In this document: positions 33,151 to 41,149 of the stretch, piece by piece
How positions within the stretch are numbered: the first letter of the stretch is position 1
How the letters are laid out: every line of letters begins with the position of its first letter
Origin: Radiobacillus kanasensis
Lineage (GTDB): Bacteria > Bacillota > Bacilli > Bacillales > Amphibacillaceae
NCBI RefSeq assembly: GCF_021049245.1
Contig: NZ_CP088020.1
Location: 1,618,001-1,682,000 of the forward strand
Direction of reading: 5' to 3'
DNA length: 64,000 nucleotides
Position numbers and translations under genes: made by a program
The notes under the pieces: generated by a model
The model's input: the letters and a program-made list of their open reading frames with translations, nothing else
The model's database searches: none
What the model was told of the DNA's origin: nothing

Positions 33151-34500
33151 ATGGCACAACAAAAATTACGAGAAGCGGCGTTAGAATTGCTCATTCGAAT
33201 TGGGGAGCACGGTGGTTTCAGTCATTTGTTAATCGACCAAGCGATAAAAAAGAATGCGTTTGATCGAAGAGATGAAGCGTTACTCACTGAAATCGTATAT
33301 GGAACAATCCAAAGAAAGCTAACGCTAGAATACTATCTTTCTCACTTTGTCGATGGGAAAAAGAAAATGGATGCTTGGGTGAAATGGCTGTTATGGATGT
33401 CGATGTATCAAATGATTTATTTAGATAAGATTCCGGACCATGCAATTTTAAATGAAGCGGTTGATATTTCTAAAAAACGCGGTCATAAAGGAATCTCTTC
33501 TCTTGTAAACGGTGTCCTTCGTAATGTTCAGAGAAAAGGGCTCCCTGATATGAATGGCATTACAGACCCAGCTCGTAGATTAAGCCTTTCCACAAGTCAT
33601 CCGGAATGGCTTGTTCGAAGATGGCTAACGTTTTACGGGGAACAAATTACCGTGGAAATGTGTCAAGCAAACCTAACCCATAAGCCAATGAGCGTTCGTG
33701 TTCAGCCTTTAAAATTAACACGACAGGAAGCGATGGAAGAATTAGAAGCGGAAGGATTGAAGGTAGAGCCTTCTATTTTCTCATCTCAAGGCATCATTAT
33801 TTGTGAAGGAAATGTATTAAGGACCAAGCTTTTTCAGGAACATAATCTGTCGGTCCAAGACCAAAGCTCCATGCTTGTAGCAGAAATGCTAGAGGTAGAA
33901 CCTGATATGACTGTACTAGACGCATGCAGTGCACCTGGGGGAAAAACGACCCATATTGCGGAGAAAATGCAAAATCTAGGAGCTGTCCATGCTTATGACT
34001 TACATGAGAAAAAAGCAAAACTAGTGACGAAACGAGCCACTGAATTGGAATTGTCGATTATCGAGGCCAAGCAAGCGGATTCCAGGCAACTACAGGACCT
34101 ACATGAAAAGGAAAGCTTTGATCGAATATTATTGGATGCTCCATGCTCAGGGTTAGGTGTTTTGAGAGGGAAGCCGGATATTAAATACCACAAGCGGGAA
34201 GAGGATGTTCGTACACTAGCTGCTATCCAGTTAGAATTATTGGAAAGTGTATGCCCATTACTAAAGAAAGATGGTAAACTATTATATAGCACGTGTACGG
34301 TAGATAAAGATGAAAATGAACAAAACATCGAGCGGTTTCTACAACTGCATCCAGAATTTGAAGTAGACTCTACCTTCACCACACAATTACCAACTCCTTT
34401 GCAAGAGTCTATTGGGTTATCAGCTTATGGGCTACAGCTGTTTCCATTTGAGTTTGATACAGATGGGTTCTTTTTGACGAGACTTGTGAAAAAGAAATAA
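33151..34500 (+). CDS. rsmB: 16S rRNA (cytosine-967-C5)-methyltransferase
   Basis: Methylates C967 of 16S rRNA using S-adenosylmethionine. The 449-residue protein has an N-terminal NusB-like RNA-binding domain (1 to about 140) and a C-terminal Rossmann methyltransferase. The SAM motif is D-A-C-S-A-P-G-G-K-T-T near 255-265. Two cysteines act in catalysis: one in D-A-P-C-S-G-L-G and the nucleophile Cys382 in L-Y-S-T-C-T-V. In B. subtilis rlmN follows; here the next 275 bases are non-coding with a structured repeat. Confidence 0.96.
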   Translation: MAQQKLREAALELLIRIGEHGGFSHLLIDQAIKKNAFDRRDEALLTEIVYGTIQRKLTLEYYLSHFVDGKKKMDAWVKWLLWMSMYQMIYLDKIPDHAILNEAVDISKKRGHKGISSLVNGVLRNVQRKGLPDMNGITDPARRLSLSTSHPEWLVRRWLTFYGEQITVEMCQANLTHKPMSVRVQPLKLTRQEAMEELEAEGLKVEPSIFSSQGIIICEGNVLRTKLFQEHNLSVQDQSSMLVAEMLEVEPDMTVLDACSAPGGKTTHIAEKMQNLGAVHAYDLHEKKAKLVTKRATELELSIIEAKQADSRQLQDLHEKESFDRILLDAPCSGLGVLRGKPDIKYHKREEDVRTLAAIQLELLESVCPLLKKDGKLLYSTCTVDKDENEQNIERFLQLHPEFEVDSTFTTQLPTPLQESIGLSAYGLQLFPFEFDTDGFFLTRLVKKK

Positions 34501-34501
34501 C

Positions 34502-34650
34502 AAAAGCGCAAGCGCCCGGTTAGCAACGTACGGACTGGACTGAACCGTCGGAGATAAAGGAAACACGATGAGCAAATGCGAATCGATGTTGACTTATCGG
34601 ACAGAGGTGAGGGAAGTCTCGCTAGTTGCTGGGCGCTGGAGCTGGACGTG
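34502..34650 (+). repeat. Structured intergenic repeat between rsmB and prpC
   Basis: About 150 bp. GCGCAAGCGC opens it (34506-34515). A long-range stem pairs AGCGCCC (34511-34517) and AGCAAC (34522-34527) with GTTGCT-GGGCGCT (34625-34637), leaving a 4-base bulge. Inside are ACGG/CCGT (34530-34548) and GACTT/AAGTC (about 34591-34618). The end motif GGGCGCTGGAGCTGGACG and the start motif are familiar to me from other Bacillaceae intergenic regions. It contains no gene. Confidence 0.7.
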
Positions 34651-34775
34651 GCTATTGCAGTATGTTATCCACACCAGATAAATTTTAATTTCCTGGTGTA
34701 AAAAAGGAAATTCAAGTATGAATGCATGCTTAGGTGGTAATTGTGTTAAAGAAGCGCCAAGAGGAGAATGATAGA

Positions 34776-35531
34776 ATGAACGGTTTTTTTTCTACGGATA
34801 AAGGGCAAGTACGAAATCACAATGAAGATTCAGGTGGTTTATTTTATAATCAATCCAACCAACTGTTAGCCGTTATTGCAGATGGGATGGGTGGACATAA
34901 AGCTGGTGACGTGGCAAGCCAAATGGCAACACAGGCACTACGCGAACAATGGGAGCAAAAAGACGAAATTCCTTCCCCAGACGTGGCAGAAGAATGGCTC
35001 CGGTCAACAATCACGGAAATTAATGAAACAGTGTTTAGCTTTGCGCAGGAAAACGAGGACTGCAAAGGGATGGGAACTACTATCGTTTCCGTCATTTGTA
35101 CAGATGAATTTGTAACTGTCGCTCATATTGGTGATAGTCGTTGCTATCTTGCTAATAATCAAGGCTTTAAGCAAATAACTGAGGATCATTCCTTAGTGAA
35201 TGAACTCGTGCGTTCTGGTCAAATAACGAAAGATGACGCAGAACATCATCCTCGTAAAAATGTGTTGCTGAAAGCACTTGGTACAGAGCAAGCAGTAGGA
35301 ATGGATGTGCAATCTATTGGCTGGGATAAAAATAACAAGTTGTTGCTTTGCTCAGATGGCCTATCTAATAAAATCGAGGAACATGAACTACAAGCTTATT
35401 TAGAAGAAGAAATTTCTCTGCAGGAAATAGCAGAAAAACTAGTGTACATAGCAAATGAAAGAGGCGGGGAAGACAATATTTCACTCGTACTAGTAGCGTA
35501 TGATGGCACAGCGGAAGAGGGTGACTCATAG
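34776..35531 (+). CDS. prpC: PP2C-type serine/threonine phosphatase PrpC (Stp)
   Basis: Mn/Mg-dependent phosphatase that reverses PrkC phosphorylation. The 251-residue protein shows the PP2C motifs N-x-E-D (H-N-E-D-S-G), A-D-G-M-G-G-H, G-D-S-R-C-Y, S-D-G-L-S-N and E-D-N-I-S-L-V in order. The ATG at 34776 is preceded by AAGAGGAGAATG; the open frame extends to 34734, but that part lies before the binding site. Its stop shares a base with the prkC start (TAGTG). Confidence 0.96.
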   Translation: MNGFFSTDKGQVRNHNEDSGGLFYNQSNQLLAVIADGMGGHKAGDVASQMATQALREQWEQKDEIPSPDVAEEWLRSTITEINETVFSFAQENEDCKGMGTTIVSVICTDEFVTVAHIGDSRCYLANNQGFKQITEDHSLVNELVRSGQITKDDAEHHPRKNVLLKALGTEQAVGMDVQSIGWDKNNKLLLCSDGLSNKIEEHELQAYLEEEISLQEIAEKLVYIANERGGEDNISLVLVAYDGTAEEGDS

Positions 35532-37531
35532 TGCTCACTGGAAGGACTCTCAATGATCGTTACAAAATCCAAGAAGCTATTGGTGGAGGCGGAATGGCCA
35601 ACGTATATCTGGCCAGAGACCTTATTCTTGAACGGGATGTAGCGATAAAAGTACTACGGCTAGAATATGCCAATGACGAAGAGTTTATTGCTCGTTTTCA
35701 TCGGGAAGCTCAATCAGCTACCAGTCTGTCTCATCCGAATATCGTCAATATTTATGATGTCGGAGAAGAGGACGGTATTTACTTCATGGCGATGGAATAT
35801 GTAGATGGGATGACACTTAAGAAGTACATTCAAACATATGGTCCAGTAGATGTTGAGGAATCCATCGATATCATGAAGCAATTAACATCAGCGATGGCCC
35901 ATGCCCATGCGAATGAAATTGTCCACCGGGATATCAAGCCTCAAAATATTTTAATTGATCAGTATGGTCAAGTGAAAGTAACTGACTTTGGAATCGCCGT
36001 AGCCTTGACCGCTACCTCCCTGACGCAAACAAATTCGGTGCTAGGTTCCGTTCATTATTTATCGCCGGAGCAGGCGCGCGGTGGCATGGCGACCAAAAAA
36101 TCCGATGTCTACTCGTTAGGGATTGTGTTTTTCGAGCTTCTAACGGGCAGACTGCCGTTTTCTGGACAAACTGCTGTATCGATTGCCTTAAAACACTTAC
36201 AAACCGAAACACCGTCTATTAGAAGATGGTTACCAGATGTTCCGCAAAGTGTAGAAAATATTGTGCTGAAATCTACTTCAAAGGATCCGTTCCTTCGTTA
36301 TGACAATGTGTATGATATGGAGGCAGATTTAGAAACAGCTTTAGACCCGGACCGATTAGACGAGCCTAAATTTTCTCCACCAATTGATGCTGGAGAAGAA
36401 ACAAAAGCGATTCCGATTATCCGTGATGAGGATTTTCGTCACCAATCGAAACAGGACACGTTGATTCATGATACAAAGAACGGCAAACCCAATAAGAAAG
36501 CGCAAGAAGAAACAGGGAAAAATGGTCGGAAGAAAAAACGGAAGAAGGCTATTATTTGGGTATCTTCCATCCTTGTCATTCTGTTGGGAGCGATTGTCGC
36601 AGCATTATTTATTTTACCGACCCTTCTTCAACCAGATGATGTAAAAATACCAGATGTTGCTGGGAAAGAATACGAGGAAGCACTTCGTGAATTAAATGAG
36701 AAAAACCTACAAGTGACAAGGGAAGAGATAAATTCGGATGAAGTACCAGAAGGATATGTGGTGAAAACTGATCCTAAAGCAGGGATGCAAGTGAAAGAAG
36801 GCTCAAAAGTAACCGTATTTACGAGTCAAGGACAGGAAAAAGTAGAGTTTGAAGATTATGTTGGTAGAGATTCTAGTCAAATTGAAAACCTACTGACGCA
36901 GTTAGGTTTTAAAGAGGTTATTTTTTACGAAAAGTTCTCCGAAGAACCTGCTGGACAAATTATTACGCAAATTCAGCCACAACCAGGTACAGAGGTTATT
37001 CCTGAAGACACCAATGTTATTTTTGAGATAAGTAAAGGTCCAGAGTTAGTTACGTTACAAAGCTTAGAAGGAATGACCGAAGAAGAAGCGACATCTTACT
37101 TATCGAACCAGGATTTATCTGTTGAAGTATCCGAGGAAAACCATGATTCTGTACCAGAGGGTAACGTCATTCGTCAAAGCCCTAGTGCTGGTCAGGATGT
37201 GGAAAAGCAGTCAATCGTGGAAATCGTTATATCGAAGGGACCGAAGGAACTTCCTCCAGTTAATCATACGGTTAGTGTGACCGTTCCATATACCGGTGCT
37301 AATGGAAATGGTAATGGAAACGGCAATGGTCAAAAACAAGAAGTTCGCATCTACGTAGGTGACATGAATAACGATATAACGCAGCTCTACAATCAACAAA
37401 CGATCTCAAAAAATACAGACTTTAAAATAAAACTTACGATACCGCCAAACGGTTCCGCTCAGTATAAAGTAATGCGAGATGACGATGTGGTAATTGACAA
37501 AACGGTATCCTATGAAGATGTGGAAGGGTGA
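35531..37531 (+). CDS. prkC: PASTA-domain serine/threonine kinase PrkC
   Basis: Membrane sensor kinase for muropeptides, linked to spore germination and cell wall control. The 666-residue protein has a cytoplasmic kinase domain with G-G-G-G-M-A-N-V-Y, V-A-I-K-V-L, H-R-D-I-K-P-Q-N and D-F-G. A basic stretch (K-K-R-K-K) leads into one membrane helix at about 340-362. Three PASTA repeats follow (about 370-435, 437-503, 505-570; D-V-K-I-P-D-V opens the first). A Gly-Asn repeat tract (N-G-N-G-N-G-N-G) at about 591-600 joins an extra C-terminal domain. GTG start coupled to prpC. Confidence 0.97.
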   Translation: MLTGRTLNDRYKIQEAIGGGGMANVYLARDLILERDVAIKVLRLEYANDEEFIARFHREAQSATSLSHPNIVNIYDVGEEDGIYFMAMEYVDGMTLKKYIQTYGPVDVEESIDIMKQLTSAMAHAHANEIVHRDIKPQNILIDQYGQVKVTDFGIAVALTATSLTQTNSVLGSVHYLSPEQARGGMATKKSDVYSLGIVFFELLTGRLPFSGQTAVSIALKHLQTETPSIRRWLPDVPQSVENIVLKSTSKDPFLRYDNVYDMEADLETALDPDRLDEPKFSPPIDAGEETKAIPIIRDEDFRHQSKQDTLIHDTKNGKPNKKAQEETGKNGRKKKRKKAIIWVSSILVILLGAIVAALFILPTLLQPDDVKIPDVAGKEYEEALRELNEKNLQVTREEINSDEVPEGYVVKTDPKAGMQVKEGSKVTVFTSQGQEKVEFEDYVGRDSSQIENLLTQLGFKEVIFYEKFSEEPAGQIITQIQPQPGTEVIPEDTNVIFEISKGPELVTLQSLEGMTEEEATSYLSNQDLSVEVSEENHDSVPEGNVIRQSPSAGQDVEKQSIVEIVISKGPKELPPVNHTVSVTVPYTGANGNGNGNGNGQKQEVRIYVGDMNNDITQLYNQQTISKNTDFKIKLTIPPNGSAQYKVMRDDDVVIDKTVSYEDVEG

Positions 37532-37535
37532 GTAA

Positions 37536-38417
37536 ATGGCAGAAGGGAGAATTATAAAAGCTTTAAGTGGCTTTTATTACGTGCAATCGGATAATCGTGT
37601 GTTTCAATGTCGAGGTAGAGGGGTTTTCCGTAAGAATAAGGTGACGCCTTTAGTTGGTGATGTTGTAGATTTTGACGAAAGCAACCCAGGAGAAGGCTAT
37701 ATCCAAAAGGTTTATTCTCGAAAAAATGAATTAGTTCGACCTCCGATTGCAAATATCGATCAAGCGGTTATTGTTACTTCTGCCTCTCAGCCTGATTTTA
37801 GTACTTTACTTTTAGATCGGTTCTTAGTGTTAATAGAATCCAAAAATATTCAACCTATTATTTTTGTATCCAAAATGGATATGGTGTCTGAAGATGAGGC
37901 GAAAAGGATTCTGCAATGTAAAGAGGATTATGAGAAAATAGGCTATCCTGTTCAACTCATTACGACGAAGGATCCGGACCAAATGAATGAAATTGTTCCT
38001 TACTTTAAAGAAAAGATTACAGTTATAGCTGGTCAATCTGGTGTAGGGAAATCTTCCATGTTGAACACCATCAACCCAGTTTTTAATTTGGAAACAAACG
38101 AAATTTCTGAAAGTCTTGGACGCGGAAAGCATACGACGAGACATGTGGAATTGTTAGAAGTGAGTGGTGGCCTTGTTGCGGATACACCAGGGTTTAGTTC
38201 CTTGGAATTTAATGAATTAGAATTAGAGGAACTTCCCGATTGTTTTCCAGAGATGCGGGAACGTAGGGATGAATGCAAGTTTAGAGGATGCATGCATAAT
38301 AAAGAACCAAAATGTGCGGTGAAGGCCGCAGTAGATAGTGGAGAAATTCCTACTTATCGTTACGAGCATTACTTATCATTTGTTGAAGAAATTCAATCGA
38401 GAAAGCCGAGGTATTGA
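37536..38417 (+). CDS. rsgA: Ribosome small subunit-dependent GTPase RsgA
   Basis: Late 30S assembly factor and circularly permuted GTPase. The 293-residue protein has an N-terminal OB fold ([16 protein letters not shown]), then a permuted G domain with the G1 loop G-Q-S-G-V-G-K-S-S at 166-174 and G3 D-T-P-G-F-S. A C-terminal zinc motif is [10 protein letters not shown] followed by P-K-C. AAGGGTGAG precedes the ATG. It is encoded just after prkC, and RsgA is a reported PrkC substrate in B. subtilis. Confidence 0.97.
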   Translation: MAEGRIIKALSGFYYVQSDNRVFQCRGRGVFRKNKVTPLVGDVVDFDESNPGEGYIQKVYSRKNELVRPPIANIDQAVIVTSASQPDFSTLLLDRFLVLIESKNIQPIIFVSKMDMVSEDEAKRILQCKEDYEKIGYPVQLITTKDPDQMNEIVPYFKEKITVIAGQSGVGKSSMLNTINPVFNLETNEISESLGRGKHTTRHVELLEVSGGLVADTPGFSSLEFNELELEELPDCFPEMRERRDECKFRGCMHNKEPKCAVKAAVDSGEIPTYRYEHYLSFVEEIQSRKPRY

Positions 38418-38419
38418 AC

Positions 38420-39070
38420 ATGGTGAAAATTGCACCTTCTATTTTATCCGCAAATTTTTCTATTTTAAAAGAGGAAATTCAAGATGTAGAAAAAGGAGGA
38501 GCGGACTATATCCATGTGGACGCGATGGATGGACACTTCGTTCCAAATATTACGATAGGCCCTCTAATTGTTGATGCGATACGGCCGATTACAGAACTAC
38601 CTCTTGACGTTCATTTAATGATTGAAAATCCAGATACGTATATTCCAGATTTTGCGAAAGCTGGGGCAGATATTATTACGGTACATCAAGAGGCATGTCC
38701 GCATCTACACCGAACCATACACCTTATCAAGGAATATGGAGTAAAAGCTGGAGTTGTGATTAATCCAGCTACTCCAGTGGAAACAATTAAACCAATCCTT
38801 CCGGATGTTGATTTAGTCTTGTTAATGACGGTAAATCCAGGATTCGGCGGGCAATCGTTTATATCAAGTGTATTACCGAAGATTAAAGAAGTTGCGGCTC
38901 TCAAGGAACAGCTAGGTGCCCATTATGAAATTGAAGTGGATGGTGGTGTCAACGTATCCACGGCAAAGCTTTGCATGGATGCTGGAGCGAATGTTTTAGT
39001 TGCCGGAAGTGCTGTGTTTGGGCAAGAGGATCGACAAGAAGCTATAAGTATGATTCGAAATAGCCAGTAA
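38420..39070 (+). CDS. rpe: Ribulose-phosphate 3-epimerase
   Basis: Pentose phosphate pathway interconversion of ribulose-5-P and xylulose-5-P. The 216-residue TIM barrel has [13 protein letters not shown], the metal residues [12 protein letters not shown] and L-D-V-H-L-M, and the catalytic V-D-G-G-V-N near 175. ATG 38420 with GAGG 8 bases upstream is preferred; an in-frame TTG at 38414 overlaps the rsgA stop. Followed by a strong terminator. Confidence 0.96.
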   Translation: MVKIAPSILSANFSILKEEIQDVEKGGADYIHVDAMDGHFVPNITIGPLIVDAIRPITELPLDVHLMIENPDTYIPDFAKAGADIITVHQEACPHLHRTIHLIKEYGVKAGVVINPATPVETIKPILPDVDLVLLMTVNPGFGGQSFISSVLPKIKEVAALKEQLGAHYEIEVDGGVNVSTAKLCMDAGANVLVAGSAVFGQEDRQEAISMIRNSQ

Positions 39071-39072
39071 CG

Positions 39073-39101
39073 GAAGGTTGCCAACCAGGCAACCTTTTTT
39101 C
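39073..39101 (+). terminator. Terminator after rpe
   Basis: GGTTGCC (39076-39082) and GGCAACC (39088-39094) form a perfect 7-bp stem followed by six T. Confidence 0.92.
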
Positions 39102-39220
39102 TCCTACCAGGAAGTATATTTGACCTTGTAGATAGGATTAGGAACATAGGTAAGCGTAACTAGGCTTTGCCTGCGCCTTCTTTGCTTTGCCAATTTTTCT
39201 TTAGGTTTGGAGGGGATGTA

Positions 39221-39874
39221 ATGGAACGAATAATTGGAATTGTGGCTGGTGGTCCAAAAAGCCATCTTCCTACCTTAACTCAGTATGAATCTCAAGTTAC
39301 GACATGGATCGGTGTGGATAGAGGTGCTTTTTATCTTATAGAAAAGGGTATATCCCCGAACATTGCTATCGGTGATTTTGATTCTGTATCGGAATCAGAA
39401 CAAAATAGGATAATGTCACACGCATCGGAATATCTTGCATATCCTATAGAAAAGGATGAAACTGACTTAGAGTTAGCTGTAGAGAAAGCCGTCTCCCTTC
39501 AACCAGACTCTATTTTATTTTTTGGGGTTACAGGAGGGAGATTGGATCATAGTTTGGCGAATGTTCAATTGTTGATGACGTTATGGAAACGGGACATACC
39601 TTCTAAAATGGTCGATGCAGGTAATGTGTTAGAAATAAAGGGACCTGGGAAGCATATCATTGAAAAAGACGACAATCATCCTAATGTTTCATTTATACCA
39701 TTTACCGAACAAGTTATAGGCATAAGTTTGGACGGTTTCTACTATAAATTAACTAATAGAACAATTTCCTGGGGATCTACGTTATGTATTTCAAACAAGC
39801 TTATTTCAGAAAAAGGTACTTTTTCCTTCAAAGAAGGCATATTAATTGTAATAAAGAGCCGAGATGTACAATAA
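39221..39874 (+). CDS. thiN: Thiamine pyrophosphokinase
   Basis: Converts thiamine to thiamine pyrophosphate. The 217-residue protein has G-V-D-R-G-A, I-G-D-F-D-S-V, the acidic motif K-D-E-T-D-L-E-L-A and G-V-T-G-G-R-L-D-H, all typical of the catalytic domain. A C-terminal beta domain binds thiamine. GGAGGGG precedes the ATG at 39221; the frame open from 39167 is not used. No TPP riboswitch is visible in the 100 bases upstream. Confidence 0.94.
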   Translation: MERIIGIVAGGPKSHLPTLTQYESQVTTWIGVDRGAFYLIEKGISPNIAIGDFDSVSESEQNRIMSHASEYLAYPIEKDETDLELAVEKAVSLQPDSILFFGVTGGRLDHSLANVQLLMTLWKRDIPSKMVDAGNVLEIKGPGKHIIEKDDNHPNVSFIPFTEQVIGISLDGFYYKLTNRTISWGSTLCISNKLISEKGTFSFKEGILIVIKSRDVQ

Positions 39875-39989
39875 GGCAATGGATTACATCGCGTAGAACT
39901 TATTTGAATCATTTTCTAATTCTTACCGGCTACCATTTAAGTATGGCAGTTTCATTTATTGCTATTTGTAGAAGAGGAGGGGGAACAAT

Positions 39990-40070
39990 ATGAAATTCTA
40001 TACCTTTAAACTCCCGAGGTTCATTGGTGGCTTTGTACGCGCAATCATGGGAACCATTAAAAAAGACTAG
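39990..40070 (+). CDS. spoVM: SpoVM, spore coat morphogenetic peptide
   Basis: A 26-residue amphipathic peptide (M-K-F-Y-T-F-K-L-P-R-F-I-G-G-F-V-R-A-I-M-G...) that recognises the curved forespore membrane and anchors SpoIVA for coat and cortex assembly. It has the same length as the B. subtilis peptide, and Pro9, needed for curvature recognition there, is present. GAGGAGGGGG ends 6 bases before the ATG. Position between thiN and rpmB is conserved. It is expected to be controlled by sigma-E; no confident promoter was found. Confidence 0.96.
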   Translation: MKFYTFKLPRFIGGFVRAIMGTIKKD

Positions 40071-40095
40071 CAAGACAAAAGTACTGCACTATGAA

Positions 40096-40128
40096 ACAAA
40101 AAAGGCACCCGTTTGGGTGCTTTTTTTG
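40096..40128 (+). terminator. Bidirectional terminator between spoVM and rpmB
   Basis: GCACCC (40105-40110) and GGGTGC (40115-40120) around GTTT, with an A run before and seven T after, so it serves both converging genes. Confidence 0.92.
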
Positions 40129-40169
40129 CAAAAGATATATCTTTTTCTCATGTCATGCATTCAAACTTA

Positions 40170-40358
40170 TTAAACGCGTTCTACTTTGCCAGATTTAAGA
40201 GCACGAGCAGATACATAAACACGCTTAGGTTTTCCATCAACCATAATGCGTACTTTTTGAACGTTTGCTTTCCAGTTACGTTTGTTAGCGTTCATGGCAT
40301 GAGAACGGCTGTTACCTGAAGTAGTTTTACGGCCTGTCACAACACATTTGCGTCCCAT
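40170..40358 (-). CDS. rpmB: 50S ribosomal protein L28
   Basis: Small 50S protein of 62 residues: [16 protein letters not shown], then [19 protein letters not shown], the L28 signature. GGAGGG lies 7 bases upstream on the minus strand. Only one Cys remains, so it is not the zinc-binding paralogue. The opposite orientation relative to its neighbours is the normal Bacillus arrangement. Confidence 0.97.
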   Translation of the reverse strand: MGRKCVVTGRKTTSGNSRSHAMNANKRNWKANVQKVRIMVDGKPKRVYVSARALKSGKVERV

Positions 40359-40394
40359 GTTTATCCCTCCTAATGACCATGTATAACTTTAAAT

Positions 40395-40431
40395 ACTATA
40401 ACAATTTACCATACGGGTAACATAAATGCAA
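40395..40431 (-). promoter_or_regulatory. Candidate promoter of rpmB
   Basis: On the minus strand TTGCAT (40431-40426), 17 bases, TAAATT (40408-40403); alternatively an extended TGTTATAGT with TATAGT at 40400-40395. Both lie about 40-70 bases before the gene. Confidence 0.45.
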
Positions 40432-40439
40432 CGATTCCT

Positions 40440-40709
40440 TTCAAGAAAACTTACTTGACAGAAAAGCGGATTTCGTCCATTGTATAAAGGGGTTATTTGT
40501 CCAACTAAGTTAAATTTTACATGAAAAGGTCTTCTAATCGGATAGGGCGATGTAAATCAAGTCTCATTAAAAGGGCGAACAGGATCATTCATCAAGAAGT
40601 TGTGCAGACAGAGTATTCCTTCTGTTCGTTAAGTGAAACTGCTTTCAGTTTTGTTCTTATTATAGTAAAATATCACTAACTTTAGGATAAAGTGAAGGAG
40701 GATTCATTT
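40440..40709 (+). other. Gene-free interval upstream of yloU with paired segments
   Basis: No gene seen. TTTACAT (40516-40522) and ATGTAAA (40550-40556) are perfect inverted repeats, and so are CGAACAG (40576-40582) and CTGTTCG (40622-40628). The end is AT-rich and leads to yloU. It could hold a structured leader or a small RNA. A TTGACA at 40455 has no well-spaced -10. Confidence 0.5.
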
Positions 40710-41069
40710 ATGTCCATAGAATTGAACACAAATGATGGTCAAATTACAATCACGAACGAGGTTATTTCAACGATCGCTGGTGGAGCCGCCATTGAATGTT
40801 ACGGCATTGTCGGTATGGCAACCAAAAACCAGCTGAGAGATGGAATAGCTGAGATTCTCCGTAAAGAAAACTTCTCGAAGGGTGTCGTTGTTCGTCAGGA
40901 TGGAGATCGACTTCACATTGATATGTATATTATCGTGAGCTATGGTACGAAAATATCTGAAGTAGCTCATAATGTTCAATCCCAAGTAAAATATACGTTG
41001 GATAAAACACTTGGTCTTTCCATAAGCTCTGTAAATATTTTTATTCAAGGGGTTAGAGTCGTTCAGTAA
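40710..41069 (+). CDS. yloU: Asp23/YloU family envelope stress protein
   Basis: Asp23 (DUF322) family protein of 119 residues, usually membrane-associated and linked to cell envelope homeostasis; its exact job is unknown. It has I-T-I-T-N-E-V-I-S-T-I-A-G-G-A-A-I-E-C-Y-G-I-V-G-M near the start and Q-S-Q-V-K-Y-T-L-D-K-T-L-G-L near the end, both typical. The ATG at 40710 follows AAGGAGG; the GTG at 40692 overlaps it and is rejected. It precedes fakA as in other bacilli. Confidence 0.93.
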   Translation: MSIELNTNDGQITITNEVISTIAGGAAIECYGIVGMATKNQLRDGIAEILRKENFSKGVVVRQDGDRLHIDMYIIVSYGTKISEVAHNVQSQVKYTLDKTLGLSISSVNIFIQGVRVVQ

Positions 41070-41149
41070 AAGCAAAAAGCATAACAACGGCTTGCAAATG
41101 GAAAGCTGAAGATAAAGATAGACGGTTGTCGATGAAGGAGGAAGTTGTA

